Shown piece after piece: positions 32,584 to 41,617 of a stretch of 54,379 nt of DNA. Origin of the DNA: an uncultured Christensenella sp. (GTDB lineage Bacteria > Bacillota > Clostridia > Christensenellales > Borkfalkiaceae); the NCBI GenBank assembly GCA_910585705.1, contig CAJUER010000001.1, forward strand, positions 1 to 54,379, in the 5' to 3' direction. The notes beneath the pieces are model-generated. The model saw only the letters and a program-made list of their open reading frames with translations, had not been told where the DNA came from and ran no database searches. Each line of letters starts with the position of its first letter. Within the stretch, counting starts at the first letter, position 1. A program made the translations under genes and the position numbers.

Positions 32584-33810
32584 TTGAAAGAAAAGAAATT
32601 ATGTTCTTTTTGCGGTAAAACGGAAGATAAAGTAAAACGTCTTATTTCGGGTCAGGACGGCGCGTGCATCTGCGACGAGTGCGTGGAAATTTGCGGCGAT
32701 ATGATTAAGGATTTGGAGGTTACGGGGTTTGACCCCGTGCCTTTGAAAAAGCCTGCCGAAATAAAGGAAGAGCTGGACAAGTATATCGTGGGACAGAACG
32801 AAGCGAAAAAGGTTCTTTCCGTCGCGGTGTACAACCATTATAAAAGAATAAACAACCGCGTTGACGGCGTTGAAGCGGACAGCGACGTGGAAATAGAAAA
32901 AAGCAATATTTTACTGCTCGGACCTACAGGTTGCGGTAAAACGCTTTTGGCGCGCACGCTTGCCAGAATTTTAAACGTGCCCTTCGCAACGACGGACGCA
33001 ACCACTCTCACGGAGGCGGGCTACGTCGGCGAGGACGTGGAAAATATCCTGTTGAAGCTAATCCAGAACGCCGACTACGACATCGAAAAAGCTCAGCGCG
33101 GAATTATCTATATCGACGAAATAGACAAAATCGCAAGGAAGAGCGAAAACGTTTCCATAACGCGCGACGTTTCGGGCGAGGGCGTTCAGCAGGCGCTTTT
33201 GAAAATAATCGAAAGCACGGTTGCGAACGTTCCCCCTCAGGGCGGAAGGAAGCACCCTCAGCAGGAATGTTTAAGGATAGACACAACGAATATTCTTTTC
33301 ATCTGCGGCGGCGCGTTCGTCGGATTGGACAAGATAGTGCAAAAGCGCAACGAGGGCACTTCGCTCGGCTTCGGCGGCACGGTTAAGAGCGCGGAAGAAA
33401 ATTCTTTCGAAGCGTTGACCGACGTTAAACCGCAGGATTTGACTACGTTCGGGCTTATTCCGGAATTTGTAGGGCGCGTTCCCATCGTGGTGGGACTGCA
33501 TCCCTTGAACGAGGAGGCGCTCGTCAATATCCTCACCCAACCCAAAAACGCGATAATAAAGCAGTACCAAAAGCTGATAGCAATGGACGGCGTAAAGCTG
33601 ACCGTAGAGGACGGCGCTGTGCGCGAAATAGCGAATACCGCCATCAATTTAAAGACGGGTGCGAGGGGACTGCGCACGATTATAGAAGGATTTATGACTT
33701 CGGTCATGTATAAAATTCCTTCGGAGAAGAACGTTGAAGAAGTAGTGGTTACGCGCGAGTGCATAACCGACAAAGCCGAACCCAAAATAATTTATAAAAA
33801 GACGGCTTAA
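32584..33810 (+). CDS. clpX: ATP-dependent Clp protease ATPase subunit ClpX
   Basis: The 408-residue AAA+ unfoldase delivers substrates to ClpP. The N-terminal zinc-binding domain has cysteines C7, C10, C30 and C33; Walker A is LLGPTGCGKT and Walker B is IYIDEIDKIA. The start is TTG at 32584, with GGAG at 32573-32576 seven bases upstream; no in-frame ATG lies before the zinc domain, so TTG is the best start. The non-ATG start may keep ClpX below ClpP. It lies 27 bases after clpP and 87 before lon. Confidence 0.96.
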   Translation: MKEKKLCSFCGKTEDKVKRLISGQDGACICDECVEICGDMIKDLEVTGFDPVPLKKPAEIKEELDKYIVGQNEAKKVLSVAVYNHYKRINNRVDGVEADSDVEIEKSNILLLGPTGCGKTLLARTLARILNVPFATTDATTLTEAGYVGEDVENILLKLIQNADYDIEKAQRGIIYIDEIDKIARKSENVSITRDVSGEGVQQALLKIIESTVANVPPQGGRKHPQQECLRIDTTNILFICGGAFVGLDKIVQKRNEGTSLGFGGTVKSAEENSFEALTDVKPQDLTTFGLIPEFVGRVPIVVGLHPLNEEALVNILTQPKNAIIKQYQKLIAMDGVKLTVEDGAVREIANTAINLKTGARGLRTIIEGFMTSVMYKIPSEKNVEEVVVTRECITDKAEPKIIYKKTA

Positions 33811-33838
33811 TTTAAAAAAACAAGATAAAATGTTTTCC

Positions 33839-33867
33839 GCGCCAAAACCGCCTATGGTGTTTGGCGC
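33839..33867 (+). promoter_or_regulatory. Hairpin upstream of lon
   Basis: GCGCCAAAACC (33839-33849) pairs with GGTGTTTGGCGC (33856-33867) with a single bulged base. No T-run follows immediately, so it is not a standard terminator. It does not match CIRCE or CtsR sites. It may mark an operator or slow read-through from clpX. Confidence 0.45.
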
Positions 33868-33897
33868 ATAATTTTAATACGGATTACGGAGAAGAAT

Positions 33898-36201
33898 ATG
33901 GGCAACTTTATACAGCTTCCGTTGCTTGCAATGCGCGGCAGAGTGATTTTTCCCGATACGACGGTGAGTTTTGACGTCGGCAGAATGATTTCGCTTACGG
34001 CGGTAAAGTACGCAACCGCGCACGATTCGCGCATATTCGTTTGCGCACAGAAGCAGTCGGAAAAGGAAGAGATTTCGGAATCGGATATTTATACGGTGGG
34101 CACGGTCGTAAAACTGCGGCAGATAACCCGCCTGCCCGGCAATAACCTGCGCCTTTCGGTGGAGGGGCTTTTCCGTGCCAAAGCAAAACAGGTTTCAAAA
34201 GAAGACGGTGCGTTTATCGCCACTGTGGAAGAAATAAAATCCGTGCACGGCGAAAAAACTTTGGAGCAAGCATACTTGCGCACCTCTAAGGAAATTTTGA
34301 AAGAAATAACTTCGGGCGATTCGCGCTTTCCCAAAGACGCGGCGGTGAATCTTGAAAAGTGCACCGAACCCGACGTGTTTATAAACATTGCTTCGCATTA
34401 TATGCAGATAAGCGTCGAGCGCAAACAGCAGGTTTTGGAGTGCGCGCGTATTTTGGAACGCCTTGAAATTATGGACAAATTCCTTAACGACGAGCTGGAA
34501 ATAAGCCGACTGGAACGCAAAATAAGCGCGGCGGTGAGGCAGAACATAGACAAGAATCAAAAGGAATATTTTCTGCGCGAACAACTCAAAGCCATTCACA
34601 CCGAACTCGGCGACGACGTTGAGGAAAAGGAAGAGCTGGAAGAAAAAATCAAGGCGAAGGGCATGCCCGAAGAGGTCGAAGAAAAGGCTTTGAAGGAGCT
34701 TTCGAGAATGTCGCGCATGCAGTCGTCCTCGCCCGATTATAACGTTTTAAGGCTTTACATCGACTGGCTTTTGGACCTTGCGTGGAACGAGAAAACTGAG
34801 GACACCGAAAAGCTTGCGGACGCGGTTAAAATTTTAAACGCGGACCACTACGGACTTGAAAAGATAAAGGAACGCATAACCGAATACCTTGCCGTGTTAA
34901 AGCGCACGGAGGGCAGAACCGCGCCCATACTCTGTTTTGTCGGCCCTCCGGGCGTGGGAAAAACTTCTATCGCAAGCTCCATCGCGCGTTCGCTCGGCAG
35001 GAAGTTCGTCCGCATGAGCTTGGGCGGAGTAAAGGACGAAGCCGAAATACGCGGACACAGAAAAACTTATATCGGCGCAATGCCTGGTAGAATAATAAAC
35101 GGAATAAAAAAGGCGGGCAGTATCAACCCCGTGTTTCTTTTGGACGAAATAGATAAAATTTCTTCCGACATGCGCGGCGACCCTGCGGACGCGCTTTTGG
35201 AAGTTCTCGACCCCGCTCAGAATTCCACGTTTCTGGACAGGTATTTAGAAGTGCCGTACGATTTAAGCAAAGTGCTATTTATAACTACGGCTAACACGCT
35301 CGAAACCATTCCCGCGCCCCTTCTCGACAGATTGGAGGTTATAGAACTCGGCGGTTATACAACAGTCGAAAAAAAGGAAATAGCCAAGCGTTACCTCGTC
35401 CCTAAAAAACAGGAGGCGAACGGTCTTAAAAGCGGAGAGTTTTCCATTACCGACGGCGCGGTACTGAGCATTATAGAAAATTACACGCGCGAAGCGGGAG
35501 TCAGAAATCTCGAAAGAATGATAGATTCCGTCTGCCGCAAAGCCGCCGTGCGTCTGGCGGACGGCAAACAGCAGAGCGTGCGCGTGAACGAAAAGAATTT
35601 ACAGGATATATTAGGCGCAAAAAAATTCGAAAAAGATACTTCGTTGGGCGCTGACGAGGTCGGCGCGGCGACGGGGCTTGCCTGGACTTCGGTCGGCGGC
35701 ACAACGCTTACTATCGAAGTTTCCGCAATGCACGGCAAGGGCGACGTAATGCTTACGGGTAAGCTCGGCGACGTTATGAAGGAAAGCGCGCGCGCGGCGA
35801 TAAGCTATATCCGCTCGAACAGTGCAAGCTACGGCATAGAAAGCGAAGTGTTCGAAAAGACGGATATTCATATTCATGTGCCGGAAGGCGCTACCCCCAA
35901 AGACGGACCGAGCGCAGGCATAACGATGGCTACGGCTATACTATCAGCGTTTACTAAAAAGCCTGTAAGAAAAAGCATTGCAATGACGGGCGAAATAACT
36001 TTGCGCGGAAAGGTGTTGCCGATAGGCGGACTTAAAGAAAAGGCGCTTGCCGCATACCGTCTCGGAATACGCGACGTAATAATCCCTGCGGACAATAAAA
36101 AGGATTTGGAAGAAGTGCCTGAGCCCGTGCGCGGAGATATAAACTTTATACCCGTCACGGACGTTGACGCGGTGTTTAAAAACGCGATTATCGGGCTTTG
36201 A
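33898..36201 (+). CDS. lon: ATP-dependent protease Lon
   Basis: The 767-residue protein has the Lon N-domain, a coiled helical region, an AAA+ domain with GPPGVGKTS and FLLDEIDKIS, and the C-terminal protease domain. The Ser-Lys dyad is S672 in KDGPSAGIT and K715; their 43-residue spacing equals that of E. coli Lon (S679-K722). It degrades misfolded and regulatory proteins in the cytoplasm. The ATG has a GGAGAAG ribosome site. Lon follows clpX and precedes ysxC, as in Bacillus. Confidence 0.97.
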   Translation: MGNFIQLPLLAMRGRVIFPDTTVSFDVGRMISLTAVKYATAHDSRIFVCAQKQSEKEEISESDIYTVGTVVKLRQITRLPGNNLRLSVEGLFRAKAKQVSKEDGAFIATVEEIKSVHGEKTLEQAYLRTSKEILKEITSGDSRFPKDAAVNLEKCTEPDVFINIASHYMQISVERKQQVLECARILERLEIMDKFLNDELEISRLERKISAAVRQNIDKNQKEYFLREQLKAIHTELGDDVEEKEELEEKIKAKGMPEEVEEKALKELSRMSRMQSSSPDYNVLRLYIDWLLDLAWNEKTEDTEKLADAVKILNADHYGLEKIKERITEYLAVLKRTEGRTAPILCFVGPPGVGKTSIASSIARSLGRKFVRMSLGGVKDEAEIRGHRKTYIGAMPGRIINGIKKAGSINPVFLLDEIDKISSDMRGDPADALLEVLDPAQNSTFLDRYLEVPYDLSKVLFITTANTLETIPAPLLDRLEVIELGGYTTVEKKEIAKRYLVPKKQEANGLKSGEFSITDGAVLSIIENYTREAGVRNLERMIDSVCRKAAVRLADGKQQSVRVNEKNLQDILGAKKFEKDTSLGADEVGAATGLAWTSVGGTTLTIEVSAMHGKGDVMLTGKLGDVMKESARAAISYIRSNSASYGIESEVFEKTDIHIHVPEGATPKDGPSAGITMATAILSAFTKKPVRKSIAMTGEITLRGKVLPIGGLKEKALAAYRLGIRDVIIPADNKKDLEEVPEPVRGDINFIPVTDVDAVFKNAIIGL

Positions 36202-36376
36202 TTAAATAGTAGACCGACTTGCTGACGATAAGCCGAACGGGTCCGCCTATTTTAAAGCTTTGCCGTGCTTTCGGTACTGCTTTCGGGCTGTTTAAAGATA
36301 AAGATTTATTCGTATTGCGCTTGCGTTTCCGATATGCGGCACGTTTTATGCGCGCATAGAAGCAAGGAAAAGGAAG
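36202..36376. other. Gap between lon and ysxC
   Basis: I see no gene, terminator or clear promoter in these 175 bases. A short purine-rich ribosome site (AAGGAAG) closes the gap just before the ysxC start. Confidence 0.5.
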
Positions 36377-36982
36377 ATGGAAAAATTTAAAATCACTAAT
36401 GCAAAATTCATAACAAGCGCGGCGGATAAATCGGGATTTATCAAGACGGATAAACCAGTCATAGCAGTGTGCGGCAAGTCCAACGTCGGAAAATCCAGCT
36501 TCATAAATATGCTTGCAGGGCAAAATAAGCTTGCAAGGGTTTCCAAAGATCCGGGAAGGACGCGGCTTGTAAATTATTTCGATTTCGGCGCATTCGTTCT
36601 TGCGGACTTGCCCGGTTACGGCTTTGCGCGCGTGTCCAAAACGGAAAAAGAAAAGTGGGCACGTCTTCTTGAAAATTTTTTCAGTGAAAAATGCGCAACA
36701 CATGTGTTCGCGCTTGCTGATATTCGTCACGACCCCACTGCGGACGACAGGCAGATGATAGAGTATCTCTATTATCATATAATCCCGTTTACGGTTATCG
36801 CCACAAAAGCGGACAAGCTGTCAAAGTCGGCGGCGGCGAGAGGGGTAGGGAATATCGCGGCTTGCTACAAATGCGGGTTCGACAACGTTATAGCCACGTC
36901 CGCGCTCAACCGTCAGGGGTTGGAAAAAGTGTTGGAAAGAATAGAAAGTATTTTATCTCCGAAGGAAGAAGCAGATGATTAA
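36377..36982 (+). CDS. ysxC: Ribosome biogenesis GTPase YsxC/EngB
   Basis: The 201-residue TrmE-Era-EngA-type GTPase is needed for late 50S subunit assembly. G1 is GKSNVGKSS, the G2 threonine lies in DPGRTRLVN, G3 is DLPGYG and G4 is TKADKLSKS. It follows lon, as in many Firmicutes. Its last 8 bases overlap the start of the sugar-transferase-like gene, so the two are coupled. Confidence 0.95.
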   Translation: MEKFKITNAKFITSAADKSGFIKTDKPVIAVCGKSNVGKSSFINMLAGQNKLARVSKDPGRTRLVNYFDFGAFVLADLPGYGFARVSKTEKEKWARLLENFFSEKCATHVFALADIRHDPTADDRQMIEYLYYHIIPFTVIATKADKLSKSAAARGVGNIAACYKCGFDNVIATSALNRQGLEKVLERIESILSPKEEADD

Positions 36983-37688
36983 TAATCTTTTAAATCTGAA
37001 AGGATTTTTAAATTCCCCTGCGGGAATCGCGGTGTTCTGCGTTGCGGCTGCCGCGCTTTTGATACTTATTCTCGATTTAAATTACCGCCTGTTTGCAAAA
37101 CGACTGCTTGATTTTATTGCGTCGCTTATAACGGTGTGCGTAATTTCGCCGCTGTTGATTGTTTGCGCGGTAATATCCAAAGTGCGCTCGGAAAACGGTT
37201 CTGTGCTGGACTATGCCGATTACATCGGGTTAAACGGCAAGGTAATAAGCGTAAGCGGTTTTGCGGGCATAAGCGGGCCGCTTAAAAATCTGTCGTGCAT
37301 TCTTGACGTTTTGTGCGGCAAGCTCAGCATGGTAGGACCTAAACTCGTTGAATCGGGTGACGCGGCTTTAATCGAAGACGGAGCAATGGAAAGGTTTTCC
37401 GTGCGTCCGGGACTTGTTTCTCCTCTCGCCGTAAGCGGCGGCGAACAACTGACTTACGAGGAAATGTTTGCCGCAGACGTCCGCTATATTAAGCGGCGCG
37501 AAATGTTTATGGATTTCGGAATTTTGATTTGCGCGGCGGTGAAAGGTATTCGCGGAGACGGTAAAAAATATCTCGGCGAAGCGGCGGAAAAATCTTACGC
37601 GCAAACGCTTTTACAGCGCGGCGCAATAACGGAAGAGGACGTTATAACGGCGCGCAACTACGCCGCCGAAGCCTCCAAAAAAAATTAA
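36975..37688 (+). CDS. Sugar-transferase-like pseudoenzyme (PGT fold)
   Basis: The 237-residue protein has one or two N-terminal hydrophobic segments and aligns with bacterial sugar transferases by its membrane helix (KRLLDFIASLITVCVISPLL), LSMVGPKLVES in place of LxxVGPRP, and SVRPGLVSPLAVSG. The catalytic parts are missing: the KFRSM loop is gone, and the Asp-Glu pair of the DELPQLFN motif is replaced by Gly-Pro. It is therefore probably inactive as a polyprenyl-phosphate sugar-1-phosphate transferase, or greatly changed. An extra C-terminal helix follows. It overlaps ysxC by 8 bases and ends at a terminator, apart from the capsule operon. Confidence 0.7.
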   Translation: MINNLLNLKGFLNSPAGIAVFCVAAAALLILILDLNYRLFAKRLLDFIASLITVCVISPLLIVCAVISKVRSENGSVLDYADYIGLNGKVISVSGFAGISGPLKNLSCILDVLCGKLSMVGPKLVESGDAALIEDGAMERFSVRPGLVSPLAVSGGEQLTYEEMFAADVRYIKRREMFMDFGILICAAVKGIRGDGKKYLGEAAEKSYAQTLLQRGAITEEDVITARNYAAEASKKN

Positions 37689-37700
37689 ATCAAAGTTTGA

Positions 37701-37732
37701 AAATATGCGGCGGTCAACCCTCGCATATTTTT
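37701..37732 (+). terminator. Terminator after the pseudoenzyme gene
   Basis: AAATATGCG (37701-37709) pairs with CGCATATTT (37722-37730), followed by more T residues. It isolates the ysxC transcript from the polysaccharide operon. Confidence 0.8.
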
Positions 37733-37832
37733 TCTTGGTCTTTAAGGCGGGTTAATGCAATGATAATTTTTCTATTTTAAAACAAAATAAATATACGCCC
37801 GTTTTGCACGTTGGAAATTTTATGTAATTTTA

Positions 37833-37861
37833 TTGATTTTCATTATATATTGTAGTATAAT
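37833..37861 (+). promoter_or_regulatory. Promoter of the polysaccharide operon
   Basis: TTGATT (37833-37838) and TATAAT (37856-37861) are 17 bp apart in a very AT-rich stretch, about 39 bases before the first gene. It is the only strong promoter seen ahead of the 14-kb cluster. Confidence 0.7.
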
Positions 37862-37899
37862 AAAAATTACAATTAGGTTTACTTTACCTTTACATAAAA

Positions 37900-38748
37900 A
37901 TGGAAAAACAAATGTTAAAATTAATGTATATAACGAGCAATCCGCAGATTGCTTTGATTGCCCAGAAATACGGCGTGGACCGAATTTGGGTCGACCTCGA
38001 AACGCTGGGTAAAGAGGAAAGGCAAAAAAACTTAAATTCGGTAAAGTCACACCATTCGATACGCGATATTGAAAAAATAGCGCCGCTTTTAAACAGCTCT
38101 GAAATGCTGGTAAGAATCAATCAGTGGAACAAAAATTCATTAAGTGAAATCGATTCGGTAATTAAAGCGGGCGCCGATTTGATTATGTTACCCATGTGGA
38201 AAAGCGCGGCAGAGGTTGCAGGGTTTATTAACGCTGTCAACGGCAGGGCTAAGACGGTGCTGTTGCTCGAAACAAAGGAGGCGGTGGATTGTTTGGACGA
38301 GGTTTTAAATCTCGGCGGTATAGACGAAATTCATATAGGCTTAAACGATTTGCATTTGAGTTACGGTTTAACGTTTATGTTTGAGTTACTTGCAAACGGC
38401 ACGGTTGAAAAAATTTGCGATAAAATCAAACGAAAAGGCTTGCCTTACGGTTTCGGGGGAGTGGCAAGAATAGGAGAGGGAACTTTACCCGCAGAAAAAA
38501 TTATTCTCGAGCATTACAGACTCGGTTCGAAAAGAGTCATATTGTCAAGAAGTTTTTGCAACAGCGAAGAAATAACTTCTGTTGACGAAGTGGAAAAAGT
38601 TTTCAAACAGAATTTGGCAAAGTTAAGAGAATTCGAAAACTATGCGGCTTCGGCAGACAGTTCGGTGTTTGCGGAAAATAAAAAAGAAGTCAAAAAATGC
38701 ATTGAAAAAATTATCGGGTCGATTCAGGAGAAAAAGATAAATGAATAA
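37900..38748 (+). CDS. HpcH/HpaI aldolase-like protein
   Basis: The 282-residue TIM-barrel protein belongs to the HpcH/HpaI and citrate-lyase-beta group. Metal ligands E124 (LLLETKEAVD) and D150 (IGLNDLHLS) and the pyruvate-binding R72 (VRINQW) are in the expected places. Relatives make or cleave carbon-carbon bonds between pyruvate or an acyl-CoA and an aldehyde. No strong ribosome site is visible, and ATGs at 37912 and 37924 are alternatives. It overlaps the next gene by 8 bases. As first gene of a polysaccharide operon beside a PLP decarboxylase and an aminotransferase, it may build a small hydroxy-acid precursor; the substrate is unknown. Confidence 0.8.
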   Translation: MEKQMLKLMYITSNPQIALIAQKYGVDRIWVDLETLGKEERQKNLNSVKSHHSIRDIEKIAPLLNSSEMLVRINQWNKNSLSEIDSVIKAGADLIMLPMWKSAAEVAGFINAVNGRAKTVLLLETKEAVDCLDEVLNLGGIDEIHIGLNDLHLSYGLTFMFELLANGTVEKICDKIKRKGLPYGFGGVARIGEGTLPAEKIILEHYRLGSKRVILSRSFCNSEEITSVDEVEKVFKQNLAKLREFENYAASADSSVFAENKKEVKKCIEKIIGSIQEKKINE

Positions 38749-39952
38749 AGAGACGCTTGAAAAACTTACGGAAATTTACGGTGATGCGTTTTATATTTTG
38801 GATACCGAACAATTCAGGAAAAATTTTTCCGAACTGAAAAACGCATTTTCGAAAATTTACGATAATTTCAATATCGCTTACTCTTATAAAACAAACTATA
38901 CGCCGAAGTTGTGTAAAATTATCAACGAGTTGGGCGGATATGCGGAAGTAGTTTCCGATATGGAAATGGAAATTGCTTTACGGGTTGGTGTGAAGCCTGA
39001 AAAGATAATTTGGAACGGTCCTTATAAAAATTATAAAAAGGTTGAAGAATTGTTGTTGACCGGCGGAACGGTTAATCTCGATTCCGTCTACGAAATCGAT
39101 AAAATAAAGGATATCTCTAAAAGAAATCCCGAGCACACGCTCAATATCGGTTTAAGGGTTAATTTCGATATAGGCGACGGAGTAATTTCAAGATTTGGCT
39201 TCGATATAGAATCCGAAGATTTTAAAAAAGCTTTGCGCCTGGTAAAGGAAACGACAAATATTAATTTAATCGGCGTGCAGTGTCATTTTGCAACGCGCAG
39301 TCTGGATACATGGAAACCGCGTGCCGAAAGAATGCTTAAATTATTGGACGGCCTTAACTTGAATCCTTCGCACATCGATTTAGGCGGAGGGCTGTTCGGT
39401 AAAATGGACGAGTCGTTAAAAAAGCAGTTTGATACCGAAATACCCGCTTACGACGATTATGCCGCCGCCGTTGCCTTATTATTTGCGGAACATTACAAAA
39501 ACAAAGCGGATAAACCTTTGCTGTTAATAGAACCCGGTAGCGCGTTGGTGGGCGACTGTATGCAATTTGCCTCCCGCGTGGTAAATATTAAGGACGTTAG
39601 GGGTAAAGCAATTGCAACGCTATTAGGCAGCATTTACAATATCAATCCCACGTTGAATAAAAAGAATCCGCCCATAAAAGTTTACGCTATGGGGGCGAAA
39701 CAAACAAATTACACGGATCTGGATTTCGGCGGTTTTACTTGCATCGAATCCGATTATCTATACAGGCATTTTAACGGTAAACTTGCGCAAGGCGATATCG
39801 TTGTTTTCGGTAACGTCGGTTCGTATTCCGTTGTGTTGAAACCGCCGTTCATTTTACCGAATTTCCCCGTAATCGAATTACGCGGTAACGGAGCGGAATT
39901 AATAAAACGCGGAGAAATATTTGACGATTTGTTTCATACGTTTGAATTCTAA
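38741..39952 (+). CDS. Fold-type III PLP-dependent decarboxylase (LysA/ODC-like)
   Basis: The 403-residue protein resembles diaminopimelate, ornithine and carboxynorspermidine decarboxylases. The PLP lysine is K50 in AYSYKTN. HIDLGGGLFGK binds phosphate and IEPGSALVGD is the carboxy-binding segment. The cysteine of the CES-type motif is C334 (TCIESDYL), which supports a true decarboxylase rather than a racemase. The substrate cannot be read from sequence. It overlaps the aldolase gene by 8 bases and is followed 2 bases later by a phosphoglycosyl transferase. A role in making an amine or amino-alcohol for the glycan is inferred from the neighbours. Confidence 0.85.
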   Translation: MNKETLEKLTEIYGDAFYILDTEQFRKNFSELKNAFSKIYDNFNIAYSYKTNYTPKLCKIINELGGYAEVVSDMEMEIALRVGVKPEKIIWNGPYKNYKKVEELLLTGGTVNLDSVYEIDKIKDISKRNPEHTLNIGLRVNFDIGDGVISRFGFDIESEDFKKALRLVKETTNINLIGVQCHFATRSLDTWKPRAERMLKLLDGLNLNPSHIDLGGGLFGKMDESLKKQFDTEIPAYDDYAAAVALLFAEHYKNKADKPLLLIEPGSALVGDCMQFASRVVNIKDVRGKAIATLLGSIYNINPTLNKKNPPIKVYAMGAKQTNYTDLDFGGFTCIESDYLYRHFNGKLAQGDIVVFGNVGSYSVVLKPPFILPNFPVIELRGNGAELIKRGEIFDDLFHTFEF

Positions 39953-39954
39953 CA

Positions 39955-40689
39955 ATGTTTATAATAAGTAAATTTTTTAAAAGATTATTCGATATATTTT
40001 CTTCGCTGACGGCAATTTTATTATTAATGCCTATTTGGGTAATAATACCTATTGCAATCAAGTGCGATTCAAAGGGTCCCGTATTTTTCAAACAGGAAAG
40101 ACGGACTAAAAATGGCAGAATATTTAAAATGCTTAAATTCCGCTCTATGGTTGTCAATGCCGAACAGACGGGCACGGGATTGTTTAATTATAAAGATGAT
40201 CCGCGCGTTACCAAAGTGGGGCGTTTTCTTCGCAACAGCAGTATAGACGAATTACCTCAGCTGTTTAATATTTTCAAAGGCGATATGTCGGTAATAGGCC
40301 CGCGCCCCTGCGTTAAGTACGAGCTTGGCGATTTTGAAACGCTTAATAAGAAATACAAAAAGCGTTTTGAAATGAAAGCGGGATTAACTGGTTTAGCTCA
40401 GGTTAAAGGGCGTAACGACATAAGCTGGGATGAAAAAGTAGAGTACGATAATCTGTATATAGATAATTTTAAGAAGCACGGAATTTTTACCGATATAAAA
40501 ATTCTTTGGCTGTCCGTTATAAAGGTATTCAAAAAAGAAAGCATTTACGAAAACAAGGCGGATGAAAGCGTTGACGATATTGAAGCGGCAAAGCTTGCAG
40601 AGGAAGAAATTATAAGAAAAGCTCATATTCCCGATGAAGACGCGGAAGAGCTGCTTTCTGACGAAGGAGAAAATAAAGATGAAATATGA
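39955..40689 (+). CDS. Polyprenyl-phosphate sugar-1-phosphate transferase (PglC-like)
   Basis: The 244-residue monotopic phosphoglycosyl transferase loads the first sugar phosphate onto undecaprenyl phosphate at the inner membrane. All hallmarks are present: a re-entrant N-terminal helix, GPVFFKQERRTKNG, MLKFRSM, the catalytic Asp-Glu in SIDELPQLFN, and IGPRP. About 40 extra acidic residues follow the core. It is the initiating enzyme of the locus and contrasts with the degenerate copy at 36975. The aminotransferase gene starts 11 bases before its stop. Confidence 0.92.
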   Translation: MFIISKFFKRLFDIFSSLTAILLLMPIWVIIPIAIKCDSKGPVFFKQERRTKNGRIFKMLKFRSMVVNAEQTGTGLFNYKDDPRVTKVGRFLRNSSIDELPQLFNIFKGDMSVIGPRPCVKYELGDFETLNKKYKKRFEMKAGLTGLAQVKGRNDISWDEKVEYDNLYIDNFKKHGIFTDIKILWLSVIKVFKKESIYENKADESVDDIEAAKLAEEEIIRKAHIPDEDAEELLSDEGENKDEI

Positions 40690-41608
40690 CGTTGCTAACA
40701 GACTGATTTGGTTAAAGGGGGAAATCCTTAACGTAAACAGTGCGAAAATAAATGTTTTGTCGCCTACTTCGCAATTCGGTTTGAATGTGTTCGAAGGCAT
40801 ACCCTGTTATTGGAACGACAAAAACAAACAGTTATATGCTTTCAGGCTTGATGACCATTATACACGGCTTAAAAAGTCGGCAAGGCTTTTGCAGATAGAT
40901 TGTCCTTTTACACAGGAGGATATGAAAAAAGCTTTGATAGACGTTGTCAAAGCAAACGAGTACTATGAAAACATTTCCGTAAGACAGACTCTTTTTGTGG
41001 ACGGCTTCGGGTCATGGGGTGCAGACGGTCCTGTAGAAATGTTTGTGGCTCCTATTCCGAAGGGAAGAATGAGTAAAGAATATAATAAAAAAGGATTGAA
41101 CGCCTGTATAACCTCCTGGCGGAGAATCAGCGACGTAAATCTTTCTCCGAGAATAAAGTGCGGAGCCAATTATATAAACAGCAGAATGGGACAGCGCGAA
41201 GCTTTGCGCAACGGCTATGATACATGTATATTTTTAAACGAGTTCGGTAAAATTTCCGAAGGTCCCGGTTCTTGCTTTTTTATGATAAAAAACGGAGAAC
41301 TTATTACGCCTCAGCTTACTGACAGCGTGCTTGAAAGTATAACGCGCGACAGCGTAATCAGAATAGCAAAAGAAATTTTGGGAATAAAGGTAATTGAAAG
41401 AAGTATTGACCGAACAGAGCTTTACGCTTGCGACGAGGCGTTATTATGCGGTTCCGCAATGGAGGTGACGCCTGTAATTTCGGTTGATAAGTATTTGGTA
41501 GGTAACGGTGAAGCGGGCGCGTTAACGGAAAAAATACACAAGTTATATCTCGATATTGCAACCGGCGAAGAGAAAGAATTTATCAGTTGGGTAACCCCTA
41601 TATATTAA
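40679..41608 (+). CDS. Class IV aminotransferase (branched-chain type)
   Basis: I start at ATG 40679, which has AAGGAG upstream and follows the preceding reading frame closely, giving 309 residues; the longer frame from 40634 would add 15 residues inside the upstream gene. The PLP lysine is K160 in PRIKCGANYINSRMGQREAL, as in branched-chain aminotransferases, with ISEGPGSCFFM after it. Such enzymes move an amino group from glutamate to a 2-oxo acid. Its place in a glycan operon between sugar transferases is unusual. It may aminate the 2-oxo product of the aldolase encoded at 37900; this is a hypothesis. Confidence 0.88.
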   Translation: MKYDVANRLIWLKGEILNVNSAKINVLSPTSQFGLNVFEGIPCYWNDKNKQLYAFRLDDHYTRLKKSARLLQIDCPFTQEDMKKALIDVVKANEYYENISVRQTLFVDGFGSWGADGPVEMFVAPIPKGRMSKEYNKKGLNACITSWRRISDVNLSPRIKCGANYINSRMGQREALRNGYDTCIFLNEFGKISEGPGSCFFMIKNGELITPQLTDSVLESITRDSVIRIAKEILGIKVIERSIDRTELYACDEALLCGSAMEVTPVISVDKYLVGNGEAGALTEKIHKLYLDIATGEEKEFISWVTPIY

Positions 41609-41617
41609 GAGGAAAAA

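Noticed and set aside
33811..33897. CIRCE or CtsR operator for the protease genes
   Set aside because: Neither the TTAGCACTC inverted repeat nor the tandem GGTCAAA boxes occur here or upstream of tig and clpP.
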